NCBI GenBank assembly: GCA_947259685.1
Contig: CAMYNC010000028.1
Location: forward strand, 1 to 48,802
Length of the DNA: 48,802 bases
Direction: 5' to 3'
From: an uncultured Desulfuromonadales bacterium
GTDB lineage: Bacteria > Desulfobacterota > Desulfuromonadia > Desulfuromonadales > Geopsychrobacteraceae
Made by a program: the position numbers and the translations under genes. Shown here piece by piece: positions 1 through 8,339 of the stretch. The first letter of the stretch is position 1. Each line of letters starts with the position of its first letter. The notes beneath the pieces were generated by a model. It was not told the origin of the DNA. It saw nothing but the letters and a program-made list of their open reading frames with translations, and did not search any database.

Positions 1-3000
1 GCCCTCGACCTCGTTGGCTTCGGCCGAGAGACTGACGGTGGTGACATCCGGGGTGTCGGTAATACTGGTGCTGACTGGGCTGCCACTGTCGTTGGCGTTA
101 ATAACATTCTCAAAGTTCCCACCACTGGTGGCGGAAATGTAATTACTGATCGTGCTGCCATCGGTGTAGGCATCGTCACTCGGTGCATCGATGGTCACGC
201 TGCCGGTGTTGCTACCGGCGGCGATGTTAATGACTTCACCGTTATCCAGGGTGATCGTCATCGCCGTGTCGGTGTTGTTGGTCAGATTGGCAGTGTAGGT
301 GATGCTGCCGACAGAGCCTTCCGCTACGCTGCCGGTCGCCATCAGGCTGACGGTCGTATCGTCAACGGTATCGGTTAAGGTGCCCACTCCTACAGGATCG
401 GCAAGCAGTGCGTTGGCGCTTGGGTTCGACAGCGTGACATTGAAGGTTTCGCTGCCTTCCAGGTAAACGTCATCGCTGAGCGGAACGATAATCTGGGTGG
501 TGGTCGTTCCAGCAGTGATTGTCCCTGTTCCGCTGACGGCACTGTAATCGCTTCCAGCGGTCGCGCTTGAATCGGAGGACGCATAGTCGAAGGTGACATC
601 TGCAACTGTTGTCGTGCTCAACGTCACGGTGAAAATGATGTTGCCGGCCCCTTCATCGACAGTGATATCGTCCACGGTGAGGCTGGGAACGCCTTCATTG
701 TCAATGATCGTGGTCGTCAGCGCGGTGGTATCAACCGTCACATTCTCAAAACCGCCGCCACTTGTGGTGCCGGTCAGTTCAACGGTATAGGCTTCATTGC
801 CTTCGGCAATCACATCATCCGTATTCGACAGGGCGAAATCGGCAGAGGATGCTCCAGCAGCAATGGTCACGGTAAATGTCGTCGGGATCAGGTCGCCATC
901 GGCGGTGGTCGTGTGCCCGGTCACCACCTCAACATCAAAATCTGTCAGAGGTGCATGATCCACACTGACGGTATAGGTTGCACTGCCACCTTCGATAACG
1001 GTCGTTGCAGCCTGACTCAAGGTGACGGTGGTTGTATCGAGGGTGTCGGCTACAGCGGTATCGGCAGAGGCCGGATTGATGGCTAAACTCTCGAAGTTTC
1101 CGCCGGTGGTCGAGCTGATAATCACACTCTCGTTGCTCGGATCGACATACACATCATCGCTCTGGGCAACGACATCGATGGTGCCGGAGGTGGTCCCAGC
1201 GGCGATGGTGATTGACGCACCGTTACTTAAGTTGACGGTCAGGTCGGTATCGGAGGTGTTATCAACGGAGGCGGTGTAGGTGATCATGCCGCCTTCGACT
1301 TCGTTCGCTTCGGCACTTAAGGAGACGGTGGTCAGATCCGGGGTATCTGTAATGGTGGTCGATACGGGATTGCCACTGTCGTTGGCGTTGATAACATTCT
1401 CAAAGTTCCCGCCACTGGTGGCGGAAATGTAATTACTGATGGTGCTGCCATCGGTGTAGGCATCGTCACTCGGTGCATCGATGGTCACGCTGCCGGTGTT
1501 GCTACCGGCGGCGATGTTAATGACTTCACCGTTATTCAGAGTGATCGTCATCGCCGTGTCGGTGTTGTTGGTCAGGTTTGCGGTGTAGGTGATCGAGCCA
1601 ATCGAGCCTTCGGCGGCGCTGGCGGTGGCGGCCAGGCTGACGGTCGTGTCATCGATAGTATCGGCAACCGCGGTATCGGCAGAGGCCGGATTGATGGCTA
1701 AACTCTCGAAGTTGCCACCGGTGGTGCCGGTGATGGTGACAGACTCGTTGCTGGCATCGACATACACATCGTCGCTTTGAGCGGCAACATCGACACTGCC
1801 GGACAGAGTGCCGGCAGTGATGGTAATAGCAGCACCATTACTTAAGTTGACCACCAAGTCAGTGTCGGAGGTGTTATCGACGCTGGCGGTATAGGTAATG
1901 GTGCCGCCCTCGACCTCATTGTTTTCGGCGGAGAGGCTGACCGTGGTCAGATCCGGGGTGTCGGTGATCATAGTCGATACGGGATTGCCAACGTCGTTGG
2001 CGTTAATAACGTTCTCAAAGTTCCCACCACTGGTGGAAGCGATGAAGTTATTGATCGTGCTGCCATCGGTGTAGGCATCGTCACTCGGCGCATCGATGGT
2101 CACGCTGCCGGTGGTGCTGCCTGCTGCGATGTTAATGACTTCACCGTTATCCAGGGTGATCGTCATCGCTGTGTCGGTGTTGTTGGTCAGGTTCGCGGTG
2201 TAGGTGATCGAGCCGATCGAGCCTTCGTCCGCGCTTGCGGTCGCAGTGAGAGACACGGTGGTGTCGTCGATGGTGTCAGTCACGGCGGTATCGGCTGCGG
2301 CCGGATTGATGGCTAAACTCTCGAAGTTGCCACCGGTGGTGCCGGTGATCGTCACGCTCTCGTTGCTCGGATCGACATAGACATCGTCGCTTTGAGCGGC
2401 GACATCAACAGTGCCGGACAGAGTACCGGCAGTGATGGTAATGCTGGCGCCGTTGCTTAAGTTGACAGTCAGGTCGGTATCGGAGGTGTTATCGACAGAT
2501 ACCGTGTAAGTAATCGTGCCGCCTTCGACTTCGTTGGCATCTGCGGTCAGGGTTACCATAGAGACGTCGCCAGGAGCTTCGTCTGAAATGGTGCCAACTC
2601 CAATGCCGTCGGCAATCAATGCACCTCCGGTCGGATTGGACAAGATGACGTTGAACGATTCGGCACCTTCCAGGTAGGCATCATCGTTGATATTGACCGT
2701 AATTGTTTGGGTTGAATCCCCCGGGTTAAATGTCAGCATCCCGCTAGTACCGATGTAATCAAAACCAGCAATCGCAGTACCATCATTCGTTGTGAAATCG
2801 ACTGTGACCATCCCGGCCGCAACCGGGCTGAGAACTACGGTAAAAGTTGCGGTGGCCGCCTCTTCATCGACGCTGACGTCGTCGATGTAGAGACTTGGTA
2901 CGCCGTCATTGTCGATAATGGTGGTGGTGATGCTTCCGGTGCCGATCTGCAGGTTTTCGAAACCGCCGCCGGTTGTTCCGGTGATACTGGCGGTGAACTG

Positions 3001-5640
3001 ATCGGGCCCTTCTGCGGTCGGATCATCGTTTGTCGTGACATCAAAGGTGGTGCTGGTGGTCCCGACCAAAATGGTCAGGGTGCTGGTCACCGGAATCAGG
3101 TCGCCATTGTCAGTGGTGATGTGACCGGTCACCACATCGATATTTAGGTCACTCGCCGGGGCATTGGAAACCGTCAGCGTGTAGGTGGCGATACCCCCTT
3201 CGGTCACATTGGCCGGCCCGGTGATGTTCAGCGTGGCAACATCCAGGTCGTCTACGATATTAGTGATCGTCGATCCTGCGGTGGTGATATCCACCGTTTC
3301 AAAGTTGCCGCCTACGGTCCCGGTAATCGCGGCCGAAACGGTTTCACCGACTTCAGCATAAACGTCATCAGAAACATTGAAGGTTGCACCGCCGGCCGTA
3401 TTTCCATCAGCAACCGTGATGGTCAGTCCATTATCGAGCATGACATCAAAATCGCCATGGGTCGCATTGGCCAGGGTGACGGTATAGGTAATGGCGCCCC
3501 CTTCGGTGACATTGGCATCGGCACTTAGGGTCACCAGGGTCGTGTCGAGGGTATCGGTGATCGAGGTGGTGGCTGTCGCGGTTGTGTCAAGAGCTTCGTA
3601 GTTGCCCCCCGAAGTGCCAGTGATGCCGACGGTGACATTGCCGGAATCGAAATAGGCGTCGTCAGACGGAGCCGGAACAGTGACATTGCCGGAGGTATTT
3701 CCAGCAGCAATCGTAATCTGCGCGCCGTTATCCAGATCGATGACCAGATCGGTGCCCTGCGGGGCATTATCGACGGTGGCAGTGTAGGTGATGTTGCCAC
3801 CTTCGGCCATGGAAGGATCGGCTATCAGGGTCACGATTGAGGTATCAATCGTGTCGGTAATTGTGGTGGTTGCCGTGTCAGTGGTGTCGAGAGTTTCGTA
3901 GTTGCCGCCCGAGGTGCCAGTGATGCCGACGGTGACATTGCCGGCATTAGCGTAAACATCTCCGGTCGGAGCCGGAACGGTGAAGTTGCCAGTTGTATTT
4001 CCAGCAGCAATTGTAACCTGGGAACCGTTATCGAGATCGATCACCAGGTCGGTGCCCTGAGGAGCGTTGTCCACGGTGGCGGTATAAGTGATATTTCCGC
4101 CTTCTGCGACAGAGGCATCGGCCGTCAAGGTGACGGTTGAGGTGTCAATGGTGTCGGTAATCACGGTGGTGGTGTCAGTGGTATCCAAGGCTTCGTAATT
4201 ACCGCCCGATGTTCCTGAGATGCCAACAATCACATTACCGGCATCGACATACACATCGTCAGTTGGAGCCGTAACGGTCACATTACCAGTATTTGCACCT
4301 GCCAGAATGGTGATCTGAGCACCGTTGTCCAGATCGATCACCAGATCCGTTCCTTGCGGCGCGTTATCGACGGTAGCGGTGTAGGTAATGTTGCCACCTT
4401 CGGCAGCGATAGCATCGGCCGTTAGAGTGACGGTCGAACTACCAATCGTATCCATGATGGCTGTTGAGGCGGTGCCAGTGATATCCAGTGTTTCGTAATT
4501 GCCGCCCGATGTTCCAGTGATTCCAACTGTGATATTTCCCGCATCGACGTAAACATCTTCAGTCGGTGCGGGAACGATCACGTTCCCGGTTGTCGCACCC
4601 GCCAGGACAGTGATCTGGGCGCCGTTATCCAGATCGATAACCAGATCTGTACCCTGAGGTGCATTATCTACGGTCGCAGTGTAGGTAATGTTTCCGCCTT
4701 CAGCGACAGAAGCATCTGCTGTGAAGGTAATAGTCGAGGTGTCGACTGTGTCAGTAATCGCTGTTGTGACGGTGTCAGTGGTATCCAGAGCTTCATAATT
4801 CCCGCCCAATGTACCTGTGATACCGACGGTGACATTCCCGGCATCTACATAAACATCGTCAGAAGGTGCTGGGACGGTGACGTTTCCGCTGAAATTTCCC
4901 GCTGCTATGGTAATTTGCGCACCGTTATCCAGATCGATCATCAAATCGGTGTCCTGCGGGGCATGATCGACGGTGGCGGTGTAGGTGATATTGCCACCTT
5001 CTGCGACGGAAACATCAGCGGTCAGGGTAACCATCGAGGTGTCGCTAGTATCCGTGATCGCGGTTGTCGCTGTATCGGTTGTATCGAGGGCTTCGTAGCT
5101 CCCCCCAGAGGTGCCGGTGATTGCGACGGTCACGTTGCCGGCATCAACATAAACATCTTCGCTGGGTGCCGCGACGGTGACGTTACCGGTAGTCATTCCA
5201 GCAGCAATCGTAATCTGAGCGCCATTGTCCAGATCGATAACAAGGGCTGTCCCTTGTGGAGCATTGTCGACCGTGGCGGTGTAGGTGATGTTTCCGCCTT
5301 CAGCGACAGACGCATCGGCAGTCAGAGTTATAGTGCTGCTATTGACCGTGTCGCTGATCGCGGTGTTTGCGGTATCTGTCGTATCAAGAGATTCAAAGTT
5401 ACCACCGGTGGTTCCAGCGATACCCACCGTGACATTGCCTCCATCGACATAAGCATCATCACTCGGCGCTGCGACAGCGACATTCCCCGTGGTATTTCCG
5501 GCTGCAATGGTAATCTGTGCGCCATTGTCCAGGTCAATAACGAGATCAGACCCTTGCGGAGCATTATCAACTGTGGCGGTGTAGGTAATATTCCCACCTT
5601 CGTCTACACTCGACTCAGCGGTGAGGGTCACGGTTGCACT
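1..5640 (-). repeat. Tandem Ig-like domain repeats inside the adhesin, about 300-bp period
   Basis: The codons for the conserved Tyr-Thr pair recur at 5581, 5281, 4981, 4681, 4381, 4084, 3784, 3484 and 3181, spacing 297-303 bp (99-101 codons). A second, more homogeneous family lies at 1-2560: blocks near 81-300 and 1371-1590 are almost identical, with a third copy near 1986-2205. All spacings are multiples of three, so the frame is kept. This is protein-coding repetition, not CRISPR. Confidence 0.9.
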
Positions 5641-6183
5641 CACTGGTGACGGAATAAGCACCGGCGTGGATTCAGTCGCAGAAACAGATGTTTCTGGAAG
5701 CCCTGCGGCATCATCTTCGGAAAATCCATCAAAGACCGGTTCAGGTGCTACGGCCGGGTTTTCTAAATCTACGGAAAGCGGTTCGAGCGGCTCGATGATC
5801 CGAAGTAAGCGGACAAAACTGTTACCCTCATTATTCCCGCCGCCAGCAGCCGGTGCCTCCAGGTCGAGATCGATATCACGCCCTTCGGAGAGTGCCTGAA
5901 CGATCTGTTCGATCGTGTCGTTGGCGACCGCAGCGTCCTCTTCAGCAGGCTGAAAAATGCTAGACATCTCAGCAGTGATCTTGAGCGACTGCTCGGGTGT
6001 CAGATCGAGAAAGGTTCCATCTCCCAGGTCAAGCTCAACTCGTCCGCCTGCTGAAGTCAGGACAACATCCCCTTCGTTCAGGACATCCCCGGGCTGGATC
6101 GGCCTGAGCTCTCCGTCGGGAGTACGGACGTAAGCTTTTCCTATGACAGCTACAACAGATGCGATTGGGCGTGCATTCGGCAT
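1..6183 (-). CDS. LapA-type giant surface adhesin, N-terminal part (runs off left edge)
   Basis: A reading frame without stops starts at ATG 6183-6181 (AAGGAA about 6 nt upstream) and continues past position 1: 2061 codons, C-terminus missing. Residues 8-70 match the LapA retention module (VIGKAYVR-x-DG, then GD-x-x-x-EGD-x-x-x-T and GDGT-x-L). Residues 111-114 read PAAG, followed by a Gly-rich stretch and SFVRL, the context in which the LapG periplasmic protease cuts LapA-type adhesins between the two alanines. From about residue 180 there are nine Ig-like units of about 100 residues (YTATVDN, LDNGAQITIAAG, GTTGG motifs), then mixed Ig-like units and two Calx-beta-like units (around 2570-2900 and 390-690). 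Known family role: the adhesin is held in the outer membrane by its N-terminal plug and released by LapG when c-di-GMP falls. RTX repeats and secretion signal would lie beyond the edge. A type I exporter lies just upstream on the same strand. Cleavage and retention are inferred from motifs. Confidence 0.9.
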   Translation of the reverse strand, partial: MPNARPIASVVAVIGKAYVRTPDGELRPIQPGDVLNEGDVVLTSAGGRVELDLGDGTFLDLTPEQSLKITAEMSSIFQPAEEDAAVANDTIEQIVQALSEGRDIDLDLEAPAAGGGNNEGNSFVRLLRIIEPLEPLSVDLENPAVAPEPVFDGFSEDDAAGLPETSVSATESTPVLIPSPVSATVTLTAESSVDEGGNITYTATVDNAPQGSDLVIDLDNGAQITIAAGNTTGNVAVAAPSDDAYVDGGNVTVGIAGTTGGNFESLDTTDTANTAISDTVNSSTITLTADASVAEGGNITYTATVDNAPQGTALVIDLDNGAQITIAAGMTTGNVTVAAPSEDVYVDAGNVTVAITGTSGGSYEALDTTDTATTAITDTSDTSMVTLTADVSVAEGGNITYTATVDHAPQDTDLMIDLDNGAQITIAAGNFSGNVTVPAPSDDVYVDAGNVTVGITGTLGGNYEALDTTDTVTTAITDTVDTSTITFTADASVAEGGNITYTATVDNAPQGTDLVIDLDNGAQITVLAGATTGNVIVPAPTEDVYVDAGNITVGITGTSGGNYETLDITGTASTAIMDTIGSSTVTLTADAIAAEGGNITYTATVDNAPQGTDLVIDLDNGAQITILAGANTGNVTVTAPTDDVYVDAGNVIVGISGTSGGNYEALDTTDTTTVITDTIDTSTVTLTADASVAEGGNITYTATVDNAPQGTDLVIDLDNGSQVTIAAGNTTGNFTVPAPTGDVYANAGNVTVGITGTSGGNYETLDTTDTATTTITDTIDTSIVTLIADPSMAEGGNITYTATVDNAPQGTDLVIDLDNGAQITIAAGNTSGNVTVPAPSDDAYFDSGNVTVGITGTSGGNYEALDTTATATTSITDTLDTTLVTLSADANVTEGGAITYTVTLANATHGDFDVMLDNGLTITVADGNTAGGATFNVSDDVYAEVGETVSAAITGTVGGNFETVDITTAGSTITNIVDDLDVATLNITGPANVTEGGIATYTLTVSNAPASDLNIDVVTGHITTDNGDLIPVTSTLTILVGTTSTTFDVTTNDDPTAEGPDQFTASITGTTGGGFENLQIGTGSITTTIIDNDGVPSLYIDDVSVDEEAATATFTVVLSPVAAGMVTVDFTTNDGTAIAGFDYIGTSGMLTFNPGDSTQTITVNINDDAYLEGAESFNVILSNPTGGALIADGIGVGTISDEAPGDVSMVTLTADANEVEGGTITYTVSVDNTSDTDLTVNLSNGASITITAGTLSGTVDVAAQSDDVYVDPSNESVTITGTTGGNFESLAINPAAADTAVTDTIDDTTVSLTATASADEGSIGSITYTANLTNNTDTAMTITLDNGEVINIAAGSTTGSVTIDAPSDDAYTDGSTINNFIASTSGGNFENVINANDVGNPVSTMITDTPDLTTVSLSAENNEVEGGTITYTASVDNTSDTDLVVNLSNGAAITITAGTLSGSVDVAAQSDDVYVDASNESVTITGTTGGNFESLAINPASADTAVADTIDDTTVSLAATASAAEGSIGSITYTANLTNNTDTAMTITLNNGEVINIAAGSNTGSVTIDAPSDDAYTDGSTISNYISATSGGNFENVINANDSGNPVSTTITDTPDLTTVSLSAEANEVEGGMITYTASVDNTSDTDLTVNLSNGASITIAAGTTSGTIDVVAQSDDVYVDPSNESVIISSTTGGNFESLAINPASADTAVADTLDTTTVTLSQAATTVIEGGSATYTVSVDHAPLTDFDVEVVTGHTTTADGDLIPTTFTVTIAAGASSADFALSNTDDVIAEGNEAYTVELTGTTSGGGFENVTVDTTALTTTIIDNEGVPSLTVDDITVDEGAGNIIFTVTLSTTTVADVTFDYASSDSSATAGSDYSAVSGTGTITAGTTTTQIIVPLSDDVYLEGSETFNVTLSNPSANALLADPVGVGTLTDTVDDTTVSLMATGSVAEGSVGSITYTANLTNNTDTAMTITLDNGEVINIAAGSNTGSVTIDAPSDDAYTDGSTISNYISATSGGNFENVINANDSGSPVSTSITDTPDVTTVSLSAEANEVEG

Positions 6184-6247
6184 GAGATTCTTCCTTTTCC
6201 GTTATTCCTGGGGAGCGAGAAAACCACTCCATAAGGCTAAGCACATT

Positions 6248-6278
6248 AGTATACGCTTACTGATGTTAACAGAAGCTA
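6248..6278 (-). promoter_or_regulatory. Possible promoter of the adhesin gene
   Basis: On the minus strand TATACT (complement of 6248-6253) is a good -10 box, but the -35 match (CTTCTG-like, spacer 15-16) is weak. It lies between the putative terminator of the upstream regulator gene and the adhesin start, about 65 bp before the ATG, so the adhesin probably has its own promoter. Assigned by eye. Confidence 0.35.
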
Positions 6279-6282
6279 ACCA

Positions 6283-6308
6283 TAAAAAACATTGGACTAT
6301 CGTCCAAT
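6283..6308 (-). terminator. Putative Rho-independent terminator of the secretion/regulator operon
   Basis: ATTGGAC (6291-6297) and GTCCAAT (6302-6308) form a perfect 7-bp stem with a 4-nt loop. In minus-strand RNA it is followed by GUUUUUUA. The stem is AT-rich, so termination may be partial. It separates the lapB-lapC-regulator operon from the adhesin gene. Confidence 0.6.
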
Positions 6309-6372
6309 ACCGACAATAAATTGTGCTTGGATTGAATGCTCAGAAAGGCGAAGGGAGGAGAATAGCGACCGG

Positions 6373-7002
6373 TCAGGACCGATTCTGAGACAGCAGCAGG
6401 GTCAATTGCAGGCGATCACGGATCTCGAGTTTCTGGAAGATTGAGCCAAGGTGGGCTTTGACAGTCCGCTCAGTGATCTTGAGGGCAGCGGCGATCTCTT
6501 TGTTGGAGGCCCCTTTTTGCACCTGCAGGGCAACCTCGCGTTCACGAGCCGAGAGCATCTCCAAAGCGGTACAGGCCGATGTCGGCTCTGTTGGGACGAG
6601 ACTCCGCGAGACCGTTCCGGCGAGCTGGTTGATAAATTCGTTGCCGACCCAAAAGCCTCCGTTCGATACCACCATCGCAATCTTGTGAAATAGCTCGGGG
6701 GTTGCCAGAGCATGACAGTAGCCGGAGGCGCCGGCCGCCAGAGCCGCAGCGGTTTCCTCGACGCTTGGCGCACAGGAAAGAACCACCACCCGATGAACAT
6801 CGCTGTGACTAACCAGTTGGCTAATGGTCTCATGCAGCGTTCCGGGCGGGAGGCTGTCAGCATGGATCCAGACGACAGACTTTTCGCGGAAGATCCCTTG
6901 CAGCCGCTCCGACGTAGAGCTGATTTTCCCTTCCGGAAACGCCTGCTGCCAGCGCAACAACTGACTGGACCGTGAGGATATGCAAAAGTGAGCTGGATTC
7001 AT
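6373..7002 (-). CDS. LuxR/CsgD-type transcriptional regulator with atypical receiver
   Basis: 209 aa. The C-terminal 65 residues are a LuxR-type helix-turn-helix (LSAREREVALQVQKGASNKEI, then ERTVKAHLGSIFQKL). The N-terminal 130 residues follow a receiver-like pattern, but where a phosphoacceptor Asp is expected the sequence reads VVWIHADSLPP, with no clear acidic pocket, so phosphorylation is doubtful. This resembles the CsgD/VpsT class of biofilm regulators; the W-[FLM]-[TS]-R c-di-GMP motif of VpsT is not evident (the equivalent position reads FWVGNEF). The start ATG (7002-7000) overlaps the stop of the lapC-like gene by 4 bp, so it is translationally coupled to the secretion genes. It probably controls the adhesin or its exporter; that role is inferred from position only. 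Confidence 0.8.
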   Translation of the reverse strand: MNPAHFCISSRSSQLLRWQQAFPEGKISSTSERLQGIFREKSVVWIHADSLPPGTLHETISQLVSHSDVHRVVVLSCAPSVEETAAALAAGASGYCHALATPELFHKIAMVVSNGGFWVGNEFINQLAGTVSRSLVPTEPTSACTALEMLSAREREVALQVQKGASNKEIAAALKITERTVKAHLGSIFQKLEIRDRLQLTLLLSQNRS

Positions 7003-8339
7003 CGTTCCCTCAAGGCAGTCGCCTGGGCTCTTAAGATCGGTTTCAAGAAATAGGTCAGGAGAGTTTTGTCACCGGTAATAATGTCGACCTGGGCCATCAT
7101 GCCAGGGATGATCGGTAGATTCTCGCCGAGGCTCGGCTTCAGGGTGCGAACCCGAACCAGATAGAAGGAATTGTCACGCTCATCAATGATAGTGTCGGCA
7201 CCGATCCTTTCAACCTGCGCTTCGAGGCTGCCGTAAATGGCATAGTCGTAAGCAGAAAAGCGGACTTGAGCTTTCTGCTCTGGCCTTAAGAAGCCGATAT
7301 CTTTTGGGTGAACCCGGACCTCAAGCACCAGAGTGTCGTCCAGCGGGACGATTTCGATCACATCCTTACCGGGCTGTACGACACCACCGACGGTGTTGAC
7401 CAGCAGCCGCTTGACTCTGCCATGCACCGGGGAGCGGACCTCGGCATGTTTGACCCGGTCAGCAAGACCAAGCTTCTCTTCAGAAAGACCGCTCAATGTC
7501 GCCAGGGTTTCCGAAAGATCCCTCCGGATACGATTATCGAAGATCAGTTTAACCTCTTGGATCTTGCGTTCAGCCTCGGCCATCGACGCTTTGCTCCGCT
7601 CGATTTGTGAAAGAACCTGGTCGTGTTCTCCTTGGGTGGCGGAAACATCCCGCTCCAGGCGCAGCAGCTCAACCTCAGAAACCGCACCGGATTTAAACAA
7701 CGGCTTGGTCACCTCCAGCTCCTTGCGGGTCAGTTCGAGGCGGCGTTCAAGCTGTTTGAGATTGGCGCGCCCCTCCCGAAGCTCTTCGCTGCGCTGCTGC
7801 AGCTGCTGACGGGCGATCCCCATTGAAGCGTTCAATTCATCCTGGCTCGATGTATAAAGGGTACGCTCGCGGGCCAGAATTTCAGGCGCCTCAGCGACCA
7901 GTTCCTGCGGCAGCTCGAAGGCGCGCCCTTCAGAGAGGGCCTTGAGCCGCTCAGCCTTGGCCAGCAGGGCCAGATATTGCGCCCGATTCTCGCGCAGCGA
8001 AGCTACAAAACGGGTTGGATCAATCCGCACCAGCAGTTCGCCGGCCGCAACCGTCTGTCCTTCCCGAACCAGAATCTCTGAGACGACACCACCGTCAAAA
8101 GCCTGAATAATCTGGATCTGGCGAGACGGGATCACCCGCCCTTCGCCACGGGTTACTTCTTCGAGCTCGGCATAGGCCGACCAGACCAGTGCCAGCAAAA
8201 CAATGAGACAACCGACATAAAGCAGGGTTCTGGCCCGCAGCGGTTCCTGATCATGGAGAGCCCAGTCGACATCCATCGCCCAGTCTTCCCGCTGACCGGC
8301 TTTTCGCCCGAACAGTTTTCGAAACAGTCTGCCGATCAT
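6999..8339 (-). CDS. lapC: LapC/HlyD-type membrane fusion protein of type I secretion system
   Basis: 446 aa, the usual length for HlyD-family adaptors. A short cytoplasmic N-terminus is followed by one transmembrane helix (about residues 37-60, LLYVGCLIVLLALVWSAYA), a lipoyl-like half (GEGRVIPS, AFDGGVVSEILVREGQTV), a long alpha-helical coiled-coil region (about 120-290) and the closing lipoyl half and beta barrel (VRSPVHGRVKRLLVNTVGGVV, then VRVHPKDIGFL). Its start overlaps the end of the ABC transporter gene by 4 bp (ATGA) and its end overlaps the regulator start by 4 bp. It should link the inner-membrane exporter to a TolC/LapE-type outer-membrane channel, which is not in this window. The substrate is inferred to be the adhesin encoded downstream. 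Confidence 0.92.
   Translation of the reverse strand: MIGRLFRKLFGRKAGQREDWAMDVDWALHDQEPLRARTLLYVGCLIVLLALVWSAYAELEEVTRGEGRVIPSRQIQIIQAFDGGVVSEILVREGQTVAAGELLVRIDPTRFVASLRENRAQYLALLAKAERLKALSEGRAFELPQELVAEAPEILARERTLYTSSQDELNASMGIARQQLQQRSEELREGRANLKQLERRLELTRKELEVTKPLFKSGAVSEVELLRLERDVSATQGEHDQVLSQIERSKASMAEAERKIQEVKLIFDNRIRRDLSETLATLSGLSEEKLGLADRVKHAEVRSPVHGRVKRLLVNTVGGVVQPGKDVIEIVPLDDTLVLEVRVHPKDIGFLRPEQKAQVRFSAYDYAIYGSLEAQVERIGADTIIDERDNSFYLVRVRTLKPSLGENLPIIPGMMAQVDIITGDKTLLTYFLKPILRAQATALRER

Noticed and set aside
1..5640. Possible CRISPR-like repeats
   Set aside because: Units are about 300 bp, in frame, and encode Ig-like domains; no short repeats with unique spacers.
4915..5649. 244-codon open frame on the plus strand
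   Set aside because: Antisense to the adhesin repeats; its own sequence just mirrors the repeated DNA and has no family features or ribosome-binding site.
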